From: Sphingomonas arvum
GTDB lineage: Bacteria > Pseudomonadota > Alphaproteobacteria > Sphingomonadales > Sphingomonadaceae
Direction of reading: 5' to 3'
NCBI RefSeq assembly: GCF_026013565.1
Contig: NZ_JAPDOB010000002.1
Location: forward strand, 930,001-994,000
DNA length: 64,000 nt
The position numbers and the translations under genes were made by a program. Shown in pieces: positions 48,139 through 56,831 of the stretch. Position 1 is the first letter of the stretch; every line of letters begins with the position of its first letter. The notes beneath the pieces were generated by a model. The model was not told the DNA's origin, ran no database searches, and worked only from the letters and a program-made list of their open reading frames with translations.

Positions 48139-50445
48139 ATGCCGGCTGTCTTCACCCCCAGGTTCGTTGATCTCGTGCGAACCTACACGACAACTCAGGG
48201 GACGGGACCTGTCGTGCCGGGCGCGGCCGTGCAGGGCTTCTCCTCGTTCGCCGAAGCGCTCAACTTCGGCGACCAGTTCTATTATTGCATGCAAGGGATC
48301 GATCATCCGTCCGAGCGGGAGGTCGGTCGCGGGTCGTTCCAGGCCGATGGGACGATTACCCGCCAGCCCGTGAGCGGCACTGCGACCGACTTCAGCAGCG
48401 GGGCGAAGACGATCAGCCTGGTGACAGCGGCCGAATGGTTCACGCAGCAGCAGTCGGCGATTGGAACCGCAACGCCTGGTGCCGTCGTGAGCATCGCAAC
48501 GCGGGCCGAGCTGTCAGAAGCGGGTGGCGGAAGCCCGGGCAACGGATCGGTACGCTGGTTGCGGGAGGGAGGCCGTGAAGGCCTCTTCGTGTTCGACAGC
48601 TCCGACCTTTCGGCGAAGGTCACGGCGGACCCGCGGCAAGGCGTGTGCGTGGCGCCAGCCGGTGATCCGACCGGCGCTGCCGGCTGCTGGATGCGCAAGG
48701 TCGACGGACCGTTCAATGTTCGCTGGTTCGGAGCGGTCGGCGACTATGTGGCAGACGACCTGCCGGCGTTCGTCGCTTGCCGCGACTTTATCTTGTCCCA
48801 GACCCAGGGCGTGTTCGCAGGCAATCACGTCATGTTCGTGCCGTCCGGCCGCTACTTTCTTGCGGACCGCTTCGACAGCAACGGGCTGCGGCTCGTTGGT
48901 GAGCACTCGGGCCAACCCGGCGGCGCCTCGACGGTGCTGCGCGCTGCGAAGAACAAGACGTGCGTACGGCTGACGGGAGGACCGAACAACGCGAGTTCGT
49001 CCCTCGAGAACGTGCAATTGGTCGGAGGCAACGTCACCGTCACCAGTTCCGGATCGGTCACGAGCTACGCCGCAGGTAACAGTCCCACCGGCAATGGGGT
49101 TGAACTGGCGGTAGACTGGGCGACCTGCATCAATGTTTCAGCGGTATGTTTCGGTGGCACCGGCTTCGTTGCGAACTCAGATCTACGGGCTGGCAATTGC
49201 AACAGCTTCTACCTCGAGCGTTGCCAGTCCATGTATAACCGTGGTGACGGTTACCTGTTCGCCGGGACGGACGCTAATGCCGGCACGACCATCAATTGTT
49301 CGTCGATCAGCAACGGTGGTGCTGGATTTCGCGAGTATACCTTTCTGGGAAACACCCACATCGCGCCGCACGTTCGGGACTGCGGTGTCGTCGACGCAAC
49401 GGGTTGCAACGGGCCGGTAGGCACCTGCAAACATGGTACAACGCCGGCCCGCTACTTCTATGTCGTTGCCGGCCGCGAGGCGCAGGCCGCTACGGAGGTA
49501 CCCGGTTCCGTGTCAAATGGTGCCGAGGCCTGGCGCGAGTTTTCAGGCCATCCAAGCTGCAAGGTTTGGACCGCCGGCCAGACTTGGACCAGTGCTTCGC
49601 CCTACCAGACCAACCCCGCGAACGTGAACGCACGCAATAGCTTTGTCGGCTGCTACGCGGAAAGTGCGCAAGCACCGGTGCAGGCTACTGCACCATCGAT
49701 CTTCAGCGGCGGCCTGCTTGACGAGGTCGGGTTCGACAAAGACAGCTCGGCAAGCTGGCTGCGAGCCGGCACGGTGGAGCAAAAAGCTGCGCTGGTGGTG
49801 CCGGGCTTCATGGCGATGCAAAACGGCAGCGCCGAGCTGGCGTCGTTGCCAATTGCTGCAGTCAGTCGGCCTTGGAACGTACTGCAGCCCGGTCCGCAGC
49901 AGGGGAGTGTTCACCTTCGTCACAGCTGCATAGCCGGGCAAGGAACCGCGCTAACCTTCGGGTATGCAGGTGGGGGTGGAATGAGCGCGGGCGCCGGCGT
50001 TTACAGTCATTCGTATCCAACGAGCGGCTCCCGCTTGTCGCTGGCCACAACTGACAACTTCGGCATGGGCGCGCAGACCGCGCTGACCATCGACGAATGG
50101 GGCAACGTGGATGCGGTAAGGGGATCATTGAAGGGGCACTGCCCGGTGACGGTGCAGAGTGGCGCGGCTTACACCGCCGTCGCCGGCGATCGAGACTCCT
50201 ATGTTCGCTTCACTAGCAACTCGGCCGTCACGTTCACCATCCCGCCGAACAGCGTGGCTGCCATGCCGCTGGGTGCCGAGATCACGATGGAGCAGGGCGG
50301 CAGTGGAAGTGTGACGCCTACCCCGGGGCCGGGAGTGATCATCAACAAGCGGGGAGCTGTCAGTGCAACAGCGGGGCAGTTTGCCGTCGCGACGCTCAAG
50401 AAGGTAGGAGCGGACGTCTGGACCCTTACTGGCGATCTCGCATGA
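48139..50445 (+). CDS. Beta-helix tail-spike/fibre-like protein with pectate-lyase-superfamily signature
   Basis: 768 residues. The N-terminal 190 residues contain FADALNFGDQFYYCMQG-like particle-attachment sequence and a small beta region. From residue 195 (RWFGAVGDYVADDLPAFVACRDF) the pectate-lyase-3 signature begins a right-handed beta-helix with Asn/Ser/Gly-rich turns to about residue 480. The end holds a beta-sandwich-like terminal region (AYTAVAGDRDSYVRFTSNSAVTFTIP). Such proteins bind or cut surface glycans. It lies between capsid and connector genes, where RcGTA has no such gene. Confidence 0.75.
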   Translation: MPAVFTPRFVDLVRTYTTTQGTGPVVPGAAVQGFSSFAEALNFGDQFYYCMQGIDHPSEREVGRGSFQADGTITRQPVSGTATDFSSGAKTISLVTAAEWFTQQQSAIGTATPGAVVSIATRAELSEAGGGSPGNGSVRWLREGGREGLFVFDSSDLSAKVTADPRQGVCVAPAGDPTGAAGCWMRKVDGPFNVRWFGAVGDYVADDLPAFVACRDFILSQTQGVFAGNHVMFVPSGRYFLADRFDSNGLRLVGEHSGQPGGASTVLRAAKNKTCVRLTGGPNNASSSLENVQLVGGNVTVTSSGSVTSYAAGNSPTGNGVELAVDWATCINVSAVCFGGTGFVANSDLRAGNCNSFYLERCQSMYNRGDGYLFAGTDANAGTTINCSSISNGGAGFREYTFLGNTHIAPHVRDCGVVDATGCNGPVGTCKHGTTPARYFYVVAGREAQAATEVPGSVSNGAEAWREFSGHPSCKVWTAGQTWTSASPYQTNPANVNARNSFVGCYAESAQAPVQATAPSIFSGGLLDEVGFDKDSSASWLRAGTVEQKAALVVPGFMAMQNGSAELASLPIAAVSRPWNVLQPGPQQGSVHLRHSCIAGQGTALTFGYAGGGGMSAGAGVYSHSYPTSGSRLSLATTDNFGMGAQTALTIDEWGNVDAVRGSLKGHCPVTVQSGAAYTAVAGDRDSYVRFTSNSAVTFTIPPNSVAAMPLGAEITMEQGGSGSVTPTPGPGVIINKRGAVSATAGQFAVATLKKVGADVWTLTGDLA

Positions 50446-51170
50446 TCGCCCAAGGGATATTGGGTGCAACCCGCCGCCGCGCGGCTGCAGCGCCAGCAGC
50501 CAGCTTCGGCGGCATGCCGGCACTGTTTTCCGCAGGACAGAAAGGCGCCTATTACGACTTCACGAACCGCACCAAGCTGGCGGTCAACGCCGATGGAAGC
50601 GGCGGCAGCCCCGGCATCGGCGCGACCGCGCGTTGGGCGGTCGACCAGTCACCCAACGGCAATCACCTGCGGAACACCGTCGGGACGGTCTCCGTCGTCG
50701 ACAATGGGATCGTCACGAGCGGGTCCAACTATGGCCTGTTCAACATGGGCGGCTTTGGTGACTGGCCGCGGGTCGACCCGCCGTTCGAGCTCATCGCGAC
50801 CCTGCAGCAGGAAGGATATGGCGGGATCGACGCCCGCTTGCTCGATCTTGGCGGTGTAAGCCTCTTGCAAGGAAGCCGCAGCGGGAAGATCCGAGCCTTT
50901 GCGTCTGGCTATGGCAGCGAGGTCGCACCAGGATTGGCAGCCGACTTCACCGTTCACCTGATCTTCAATGGACCGGCTAGCTCAATTGCGATCAACGGAG
51001 CGCCGCCGAGCACGGACAATCTAGCCGCTCAACCCTGCACGCAGGTTGTGGTTGGGTCCGATGTGGGCGGCAACAATGCCGTGCCGGTGCGAGTCAAACG
51101 GCTGTTCATTCGCTCGGGCGCTCTCAACCAAGTCGATCGGGCCGGCGTGATGACGTGGGTCAGCGCGTAG
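50442..51170 (+). CDS. LamG/concanavalin-like tail accessory protein
   Basis: 242 residues, overlapping the spike gene in ATGA. After a short basic N-terminus comes FSAGQKGAYYDFTNRTKLAVNADGSGG, then WAVDQSPNGNHLRNTVG and a beta-sandwich stretch (LHV-free) with DFTVHLIFNGPASSIAINGAPPSTDN. Phage fibre-tip proteins often have this jelly-roll/LamG-like arrangement. Coupled translation to the spike argues for a joint adhesin role. No enzymatic residues are identifiable. Confidence 0.6.
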   Translation: MIAQGILGATRRRAAAAPAASFGGMPALFSAGQKGAYYDFTNRTKLAVNADGSGGSPGIGATARWAVDQSPNGNHLRNTVGTVSVVDNGIVTSGSNYGLFNMGGFGDWPRVDPPFELIATLQQEGYGGIDARLLDLGGVSLLQGSRSGKIRAFASGYGSEVAPGLAADFTVHLIFNGPASSIAINGAPPSTDNLAAQPCTQVVVGSDVGGNNAVPVRVKRLFIRSGALNQVDRAGVMTWVSA

Positions 51171-51181
51171 GAGCAGAAAAC

Positions 51182-51316
51182 ATGAGCATCGCAGCCTTTG
51201 CGCTGGCGCACGCCGCCGTCAGCCAACCCGCCACCACAAGCACGCCAGTCAAGCCGCCAGCCATGCGAACCGCAACGGCCGTGCCGGATCAGACCAACGC
51301 TCCGGAGCCTCGGTAG
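51182..51316 (+). CDS. Tiny Ala/Pro/Thr-rich protein in the spike module
   Basis: 44 residues starting MSIAAFALAHAAVSQP and ending in a Pro/Thr/Ala-rich tail (PATTSTPVKPPAMRTATAV). A GGAG ribosome site is 7 bases upstream. It fits exactly between the accessory gene and the adaptor gene. No family is known. It may be a small scaffold or a spacer peptide. Confidence 0.45.
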   Translation: MSIAAFALAHAAVSQPATTSTPVKPPAMRTATAVPDQTNAPEPR

Positions 51317-51333
51317 CCCGCAGGAGAATTTGC

Positions 51334-51615
51334 ATGTCATTGCTGATGAAGGATCCCTCCGCAGTCCTGGACTACGGGATCGACTGGGGACGCCAGTATC
51401 TTGAGGGCGACCTCCTCGCTGAGAGCTCCTGGAGCGTCGAGCCAGCGGAGGTGAGCGGCGTGGAGGTACTTGCCGCATCATTCAACGACCGCAGCAGCCG
51501 GGTTAAACTCGGCGGCGGCATCGCAGGACGGGTCTACCGGGTCCGCAATCATGTCGTCACGGCCATGGGTCGCGAGGACAGCCGATCGCTCGTCTTGCGC
51601 GTGGAGGAGCGCTGA
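51334..51615 (+). CDS. Fibre-tail adaptor-like protein
   Basis: 93 residues after an AGGAG site. The pattern KDPSAVLDYGIDWGRQYLEGDLLAESSWSVE followed by a small beta-domain ending TAMGREDSRSLVLRVEER matches what I know as phage fibre-tail adaptor proteins (short beta-sandwich modules with a DYxxDW segment). Its place at the end of the spike module supports attaching the spike to the particle. Its stop is immediately followed by the gp6 start. Confidence 0.65.
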   Translation: MSLLMKDPSAVLDYGIDWGRQYLEGDLLAESSWSVEPAEVSGVEVLAASFNDRSSRVKLGGGIAGRVYRVRNHVVTAMGREDSRSLVLRVEER

Positions 51616-52137
51616 ATGAACCTGGTGCTCGCATCGCCCATCGTGTCGTTGAACGAAGCTCAGTCCTTTGTTCGGGTCGAAACAGGCGAGGAGGAAGCCT
51701 TGCTGGCGGGCCTGGTGCGCACCGCTAGCGCCATTTGCGAAACGTTCCTGAATCAGGTCGTCGTTTGTCGAGCCTTTCAAGAAAAGGTGCTCGGTTCGGG
51801 GTCGTGGCAAGCGTTACATGCGAGCCCTGTCCGTTCGATCGACAATGTCGCGGCTGGCGCCGGGACGCCCAATGAAGTGCTGCTGACCCCAGACGAGTAC
51901 CAGATCGATATTGACGATCGCGGAGCGGGCTGGGTGCGGCTGCCTCATGGCGTTCGCCTAGTAGTGCGCGGAACGGCCGGGTTGGCGATGGAGCGGAACG
52001 CGGTTCCGGAGCCGATCAGGCAAGGTGTCCTTCGGCTGGTGTCGCACCTCTACACCGTTCGCGACAGCAAGGACGATCAGCCGCCCGCCAGCGTAACCGC
52101 GCTGTGGCGACCATACCGCCGAATGGTGATCGCATGA
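51616..52137 (+). CDS. Head-tail connector/adaptor (gp6 family)
   Basis: 173 residues. The helical gp6-like signature is SLNEAQSFVRVETGEEEALLAGLVRTASAICETFL in the N-terminal half, followed by a beta-rich insertion and the C-terminal PEPIRQGVLRLVSHLYTVRD. This phiE125 gp8/HK97 gp6 family forms the ring under the portal in siphophages and GTAs. It overlaps the next gene in ATGA and begins directly after the adaptor gene. Confidence 0.88.
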   Translation: MNLVLASPIVSLNEAQSFVRVETGEEEALLAGLVRTASAICETFLNQVVVCRAFQEKVLGSGSWQALHASPVRSIDNVAAGAGTPNEVLLTPDEYQIDIDDRGAGWVRLPHGVRLVVRGTAGLAMERNAVPEPIRQGVLRLVSHLYTVRDSKDDQPPASVTALWRPYRRMVIA

Positions 52138-52463
52138 GCGCCGAGTTCGCCGGAACGCTGACGCAACGCGTCGAGCTTCAGCGGCTTGTTTCCGTGCGAA
52201 CGGCGGCGGGCCTGAGCCGTCGCGTCTGGGAGACGTTCGCGAGCTGCGTGGCGAGCGTCACTCCGGACGGCACCGGATCGGAAGCGGAAGGAATGACGCT
52301 AAGCGCCCTGGCCAGGTACCGCGTGGTCATCAGGGCGAGGAAGGACCTCCGTATCGAACAGCGGCTTCGCTGGCGAGAACGTCATTTCCTTGTGAAGCAG
52401 ATCATCGAAGATCCCCGATTACCGGATCGGATTCAGTTGCGGTGCGAAGAGGTGCGCGCGTGA
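52134..52463 (+). CDS. Phage head closure protein (gp7)
   Basis: 109 residues from the ATG at 52134. The SPP1 gp16-like family pattern is FAGTLTQRVELQRLVSVRTAAGLSRRVWETFASCVASVTPDG and the C-terminal LRWRERHFLVKQIIEDPRLPDRIQLRCEEV. It closes the filled head between connector and tail. Both ends overlap neighbours by 4 bases. Confidence 0.88.
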   Translation: MSAEFAGTLTQRVELQRLVSVRTAAGLSRRVWETFASCVASVTPDGTGSEAEGMTLSALARYRVVIRARKDLRIEQRLRWRERHFLVKQIIEDPRLPDRIQLRCEEVRA

Positions 52464-52663
52464 AGGCACTCGATCAACATGGACAGCAGCTGGCCAGCGT
52501 GGCGGCGGAGCGGCGTCGGCGTGAAGTGGCGGACGAGGTCGGCCGTGAACTGGGGAGTGCGACCGTTTCGGTGCATGGCAACGACGTGGTCGTGACCGGC
52601 AGTCACCTCCTCCGATCCTGGCTCAGCAACGCGAGCCTGCGGCACCTGCGGAGGCATTCGTGA
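52460..52663 (+). CDS. Small protein between head closure and tail terminator genes
   Basis: 67 residues from a GTG, overlapping both neighbours. It has an N-terminal helix (DQHGQQLASVAAERRRREVADEVGRELG) and a strand region VSVHGNDVVVTGSHLLRSWLSN with a Trp. It may be a trimmed relative of HK97 gp10-like minor tail proteins, but it is too short for a firm call. RcGTA has no gene of this sort here. Confidence 0.5.
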   Translation: MKALDQHGQQLASVAAERRRREVADEVGRELGSATVSVHGNDVVVTGSHLLRSWLSNASLRHLRRHS

Positions 52664-53040
52664 GCAGCGCCGGGCAAGCGCTGCAGGCGGCGCTGGTCAG
52701 CCGCTTTTCCCTGCTTTCCGACCTGAGCGGCATCTACGATGGACCGCCGGCGCGGGCGGCCTTTCCATATCTCGTCGTCGACGCGGGGACGGAAGGGGAT
52801 TGGAGTACCAAGACAGAGGTCGGGCGCGAAGTAGCTGTGGCGCTGACGCTGTGGGACGACCAGCCCGCAAGGTTGCAGGCACTGGCAGACCGCGTTGCCG
52901 ACGCCATGACAGCCGACCTGGAGCCCGTTGGATGGAGTCTTGTCACGTGCCGTCTCCTGAAGAGGCGTGTGCTGCGGGACGTCGCGGGGCCGTGGGCGGC
53001 CGCAATCGATTATCGCGCGCGACTTTTCGCGCTTGCTTGA
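52660..53040 (+). CDS. Tail terminator/completion protein (gp8, DUF3168)
   Basis: 126 residues from a GTG. The DUF3168 pattern is QALQAALVSRFSLLSDLSGIYDGPPARAAFPYLVVDAGTE with the Trp-containing DWSTKTEVGREVAVALTLWDD and C-terminal RDVAGPWAAAIDYRARLFA. These proteins cap the tail tube and join it to the head. Overlaps with the previous gene are by 4 bases. Confidence 0.9.
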   Translation: MSSAGQALQAALVSRFSLLSDLSGIYDGPPARAAFPYLVVDAGTEGDWSTKTEVGREVAVALTLWDDQPARLQALADRVADAMTADLEPVGWSLVTCRLLKRRVLRDVAGPWAAAIDYRARLFALA

Positions 53041-53053
53041 AAGGGAGCTGACC

Positions 53054-53461
53054 ATGGCCGCTGAACGCGGAAGCGCATTCCTGTTGAAGATCGGCACGGG
53101 TGCGAACCCGACGACCTATTCGACGGTCGCCGGACTGAAGACGACCCAGCTTGCAATCAACGGCGACGCGATCGCAATCACTCACAAGGGTAGCGGTGGC
53201 TGGCGGGAGTTGCTGTCCGGCGCCGGCATTCGTTCGGTGTCGGTCAGTGCGACGGGCATTTTCACCGGAAGCTCGGCCGAGGCCCAGCTGCGGTCCCTGG
53301 CGCTTGGGGGTGTCGTCGCCCCTTACCAGCTCAGTTTCGAAAGCGGTGAGGCGATGACCGGGCAGTTCCTGGTTACGCGTCTGGAATATGCCGGCGACTT
53401 CAATGGCGAGCGCAACTACAGCGTCGCCCTTGAGAGCTCCGGGGCGGTGCAGAGCGCATGA
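53054..53461 (+). CDS. Major tail (tube) protein, TP901-1 type (gp9)
   Basis: 135 residues from 53054 with GGGAG upstream. The family pattern is AAERGSAFLLKIGTGANPTTYSTVAGLKTTQLAINGD, the hexamer-forming beta region, and the C-terminal MTGQFLVTRLEYAGDFNGERNYSVALESSG. It polymerises into the non-contractile tail tube. It overlaps gp10 in ATGA. Confidence 0.92.
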   Translation: MAAERGSAFLLKIGTGANPTTYSTVAGLKTTQLAINGDAIAITHKGSGGWRELLSGAGIRSVSVSATGIFTGSSAEAQLRSLALGGVVAPYQLSFESGEAMTGQFLVTRLEYAGDFNGERNYSVALESSGAVQSA

Positions 53462-53772
53462 GGGCCAACCCACAGCGCGGCGAGGCAAGCTTGCGGGTTG
53501 GCGGGGAGACGATCCTGGTGCGGCCGACCTTCGCCGCGCTCGTGGCGGCGGAGGAAGAACTCGGATCGCTTCTCGGCCTGATCGAGCGGGCGAGTGAGAG
53601 CAAACTCAAGTTGGTCGAGATGGTCGCCCTACTGGATCATCTCACCACGTCCCGTCCGAGCGGCATCACTCGGGAGCGCATTGGCGAGGCGGTCACGGCG
53701 GCGGGTCTCGTCAACGTTACTCCTATTCTGAAGGTTATTCTCGCGCAGATCCTGCAAGGCGCTGCGGGGTGA
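53458..53772 (+). CDS. GTA gp10-family tail tube/chaperone protein
   Basis: 104 residues. The family pattern is QRGEASLRVGGETILVRPTFAALVAAEEELGSLLGLIERA, followed by a helical part with LDHLTTSRPSGITRERIGEAVTAAGLVNVTPIL. GTA-gp10 proteins are tail assembly chaperone-like and characteristic of GTAs and their relatives. It overlaps both neighbours by 4 bases. Confidence 0.9.
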   Translation: MRANPQRGEASLRVGGETILVRPTFAALVAAEEELGSLLGLIERASESKLKLVEMVALLDHLTTSRPSGITRERIGEAVTAAGLVNVTPILKVILAQILQGAAG

Positions 53773-53963
53773 GCTTCACGGCCGGTGCCCAGCGATGCTG
53801 GCGCGCTGCCTCCCTGTTGCTGAACTGGCGCCCCGAAGAGTTCTGGCGCGCCACTCCGGCCGAACTTGCGCAGTCGTTGCCTGCGCAGGACGCCGCGGCT
53901 GTCGGCATGTCGGTCGAGGAGTTCACGTCGCTGCGCTCGCTTCATCCAGATTTGGAGAGTTGA
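53769..53963 (+). CDS. Phage tail assembly chaperone (rcc01693/DUF2376 type)
   Basis: 64 residues from a GTG overlapping gp10. The compact family pattern is CWRAASLLLNWRPEEFWRATPAELAQSL. The protein probably binds the tape measure during tail assembly. In classic phages this pair is made by frameshifting; here, as in GTAs, they are two separate overlapping genes. Confidence 0.88.
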   Translation: MSFTAGAQRCWRAASLLLNWRPEEFWRATPAELAQSLPAQDAAAVGMSVEEFTSLRSLHPDLES

Positions 53964-53967
53964 TCAG

Positions 53968-54525
53968 ATGGACGATACGGTGGAGCGACTGGTGATCAGT
54001 GTTCGAGCCGACACGGCAACGTTCGCGCGCGATGTGTCGAAAATGCGCGGCGAGCTTGAAGGGCCACTGGCGAACGGCGCAGCGCGAGCGGGCAGGGTGA
54101 TCGAAGGCGCTCTGACCCGTGCGGTGACCGGCGGGAAGATCGGGTTCGACGATCTGCGCCGGGTGGCCACCGCGGCGATGGCGGACGTGGCGCAGGCCTC
54201 CGTCCGTTCGTTCCTGGGCGGCCAGGGCGCCGGTGGCGGCGGAAGCATGCCGACGACGCTGCTGTCGGGGCTGCTGGGCAGCCTTGCTGGCCGCGCGGCG
54301 GGCGGGCAGGTCACGGACGGTCGCCCGTACCTGGTCGGCGAGCGTGGGCCCGAAGTGTTCGTGCCGCAGCAGGCGGGCCGCATAGAGCACCTCGGCGGCG
54401 GCTCGCGCAACGTGCAGGTCACCATGTCGATTGTGGCGCCTGCAGGCAGCGAGCCGCAGGCTTTCAGCCGCTCCAGCCGGCAGATCGCCGCGGCATTGCG
54501 TGCTGCAGTGACGAGGCAGCAATGA
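53968..54525 (+). CDS. Short tail tape measure protein (gp11)
   Basis: 185 residues from 53968 with GGAGAG upstream. The N-terminal half is helical (TVERLVISVRADTATFARDVSKMRGELEG), the middle has a Gly-rich hydrophobic stretch (GGGGSMPTTLLSGLLGSLAGRAAGG), and the C-terminus has VGERGPEVFVPQQAGRIEHL, the conserved GERGPE tape-measure motif. Tape measure length sets tail length, so the tail should be short, in the GTA range. It overlaps the next gene in ATGA. Confidence 0.88.
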   Translation: MDDTVERLVISVRADTATFARDVSKMRGELEGPLANGAARAGRVIEGALTRAVTGGKIGFDDLRRVATAAMADVAQASVRSFLGGQGAGGGGSMPTTLLSGLLGSLAGRAAGGQVTDGRPYLVGERGPEVFVPQQAGRIEHLGGGSRNVQVTMSIVAPAGSEPQAFSRSSRQIAAALRAAVTRQQ

Positions 54526-56831
54526 TCCGACATTGGGTGACACGGGAAGATGCGCCGCTCGAACGATCGTTCATCAAGCGGTTCGACCCGCAACATTTTA
54601 CCGTGGACTTTCCTCGCGGAGCGCGCGCGTCGATTGTCCTCGGGGGTGAGCCACACAGCCTCCTGCTAACGGCCGAGTTCCTGAGGCCGAGCGACCTTGT
54701 CGGCCTGATCTACGAGAGCGAGGACCGCTACGCTCATCCGGTGCACAAGCGCGAGACAAAGCGCGACTACTCGCATTGTCAGCTACGGTTCCGGTGGCAG
54801 TCTGAAGGCCTAGTACGCCTCGACGCCGTGAACGGCCCAACGCTGACCATCGAAGGACGGGATTCGGGAGGGGCGCCGAGAACCTGGTATGTTCGTCTTT
54901 GGAACTACGCTTCCGGGCAGCCTGAAGATGCTGAGATTAAGATCGATTTCGACGATCTCAGGGAAGGTTTCGCGCTGTCTCGGGAGGCTGGTCGCGTCTA
55001 CCCCGGGGACATCGACCGCATGTTCTTCAGCCTGGTTGCGCCCGGCTATGATCCATCGTCTTCGGCGCCGTTCGAGCGGGTCAGGTCCGCCGCGCTGCGC
55101 CTGACCAACATGGCCTGTGATGGGTCTGGAAGCGTTCTCGACATCGCCGACGCAATGGTGCCGGAGCACGCTGTGCGTATGTGCACGGCGTACGACGACC
55201 TTTATCAATCGGTGCCGGAGCGCGTCGTCGATCTCGTTGAGCGACTCGGGTATCGCAAGGTAATCAACCATTATGTTGGGATGAGCCACTATCAGCGGCT
55301 TCTACCCTCGGGACTCCTCGACAGTTCGGTTGCGGTGAACAGTGCGGCCGAGCGCTGGCACGAGGCTTTCGCCACTGCTGCGAAGGAGCGCGGGTTCGAG
55401 GTCATCTTCTCGCTATCCTTCGAACTGCTCGACATGTTCTGCCCCGAAGCATGGAAGCAGCGCGATTGGAGCGGGAGACCTGCTCTTACGGGCTATGCAC
55501 CACCATCCACGCTCGTGTCGCCGGCCAGCGGAGATGCAGTGGATTACTTAAGGAGAGTGGCGCTGCGGTTCTGCCGCTTGCTGACGGAGGCGGAACTGCC
55601 CGTGCGGTTCCAGATCGGAGAGCCGTGGTGGTGGATTTCCTCTGATTATCGCCTGTGTGCGTACGACCCGGCGACCCGTGCCGCGATCGGCGGAGATGTG
55701 ATCGACGTCGGTGACGTTCGCGGCGCGAAGTCGTCGCAGCAGAAGGCGATGCTGGATCGGGCTGGACAACTGCTCGCGGCAGCAACTGCCAGCATTGCGG
55801 GTGCGGTTCGCGCTGAACATGCAGGAGCGCAACTCGCGCTGCTCACGTATCTTTGCGGAACGCTCGACCCGCAGGCGCCTGAACTGCGTCGCGCCAATCT
55901 TCCGCTAGGCTGGTCGAGCCCCGCCTTCGATGTGCTTCAAATTGAGGACTACGAATGGGTGACCCGCGGCCGCAAGGCTCTAGCGAGCGCGGCGGGCGAG
56001 CTCGCGGCAACACGCCTGAATTACGCTCTGGGCATGCGGCACTACCTGGCGGGCTTCGCTAGTCAGGAGAGCAAGGCGGACGATTGGGAAGCAATCCTGG
56101 GGGCCATTCGCTCGGCCCTCCGGAAGGGCTTGGCAGAGGTTTTCGTATGGGCCCTGCCGCAGATCGTTCGCGATGCGATCACAATCTTCGATGATGGGAG
56201 TGAACGGTTGAACGCGTTTGATGACGTGGCCTTTCCGATCGAGATCGGAGCAGAAGCGAGCATCGCACCAGCTTTCTCCACCACGGTGGTGACCAGCGCG
56301 AGTGGGCACGAATTCCGCAACTCGAATTGGGCGCAAGCTCGATTGCGGTTTGACGCCGGACCGGGCGTCCGGGGGGAACGAGAGCTTGGTCGGTTGGTCG
56401 ACTTCTTTCGAGCTCGCCGCGGCAGTGCTGTAGGTTTTCGCTTCCGTGATCCTTATGACTTCAGTTCCGCAAGCATGTCCGATGAGCCGGCGGCGAGCGA
56501 CCAGTTGCTCGGCGTCGGAGATGGACGACGGACGGAGTTCCCGTTGCTCAAGCGCTATGGAACGGGGGAGCAAAGAAGGATCACCCGCCCCCTTCCGGGC
56601 AGCGTCAGGATAGCCGTCGGCAGCGACGAGCGCCATAGTGGATGGTCCATGGGCGAGCACGGTTTCATCCTGTTCGACATGCCGCCCGAAGCGGGAGAAG
56701 AGGTGCGCGCCGGCTTCCTGTTCGACGTTCCCGTCCGGTTCGCAAGCGATCAGCTCGAGATCAATCGTGCGAGCTTCCAGGCAGGCGAGGCGCCCAGCGT
56801 TCCGCTGATCGAAATTCGGGAGGATTGCTGA
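54522..56831 (+). CDS. TIM-barrel-like domain fused to gp12-type distal tail domain (DUF2460)
   Basis: 769 residues. The first 550 residues begin with a beta-rich region, then a TIM-barrel-like part: YRKVINHYVGMSHYQRLLP, GFEVIFSLSFELLDMF, VRFQIGEPWWW (near 370) and VLQIEDYEWVTRG. From residue 560 (FDDVAFPIEIGAEASIAPAF) the DUF2460 distal tail domain runs to the end, with RFDAGPGVRGERELGRLVDFFRARRGSAVGFRFRDPYDF. RcGTA gp12 is only the last part. Phages with non-contractile sheaths (R4C type) may have a similar N-terminal region, from memory. Confidence 0.82.
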   Translation: MIRHWVTREDAPLERSFIKRFDPQHFTVDFPRGARASIVLGGEPHSLLLTAEFLRPSDLVGLIYESEDRYAHPVHKRETKRDYSHCQLRFRWQSEGLVRLDAVNGPTLTIEGRDSGGAPRTWYVRLWNYASGQPEDAEIKIDFDDLREGFALSREAGRVYPGDIDRMFFSLVAPGYDPSSSAPFERVRSAALRLTNMACDGSGSVLDIADAMVPEHAVRMCTAYDDLYQSVPERVVDLVERLGYRKVINHYVGMSHYQRLLPSGLLDSSVAVNSAAERWHEAFATAAKERGFEVIFSLSFELLDMFCPEAWKQRDWSGRPALTGYAPPSTLVSPASGDAVDYLRRVALRFCRLLTEAELPVRFQIGEPWWWISSDYRLCAYDPATRAAIGGDVIDVGDVRGAKSSQQKAMLDRAGQLLAAATASIAGAVRAEHAGAQLALLTYLCGTLDPQAPELRRANLPLGWSSPAFDVLQIEDYEWVTRGRKALASAAGELAATRLNYALGMRHYLAGFASQESKADDWEAILGAIRSALRKGLAEVFVWALPQIVRDAITIFDDGSERLNAFDDVAFPIEIGAEASIAPAFSTTVVTSASGHEFRNSNWAQARLRFDAGPGVRGERELGRLVDFFRARRGSAVGFRFRDPYDFSSASMSDEPAASDQLLGVGDGRRTEFPLLKRYGTGEQRRITRPLPGSVRIAVGSDERHSGWSMGEHGFILFDMPPEAGEEVRAGFLFDVPVRFASDQLEINRASFQAGEAPSVPLIEIREDC

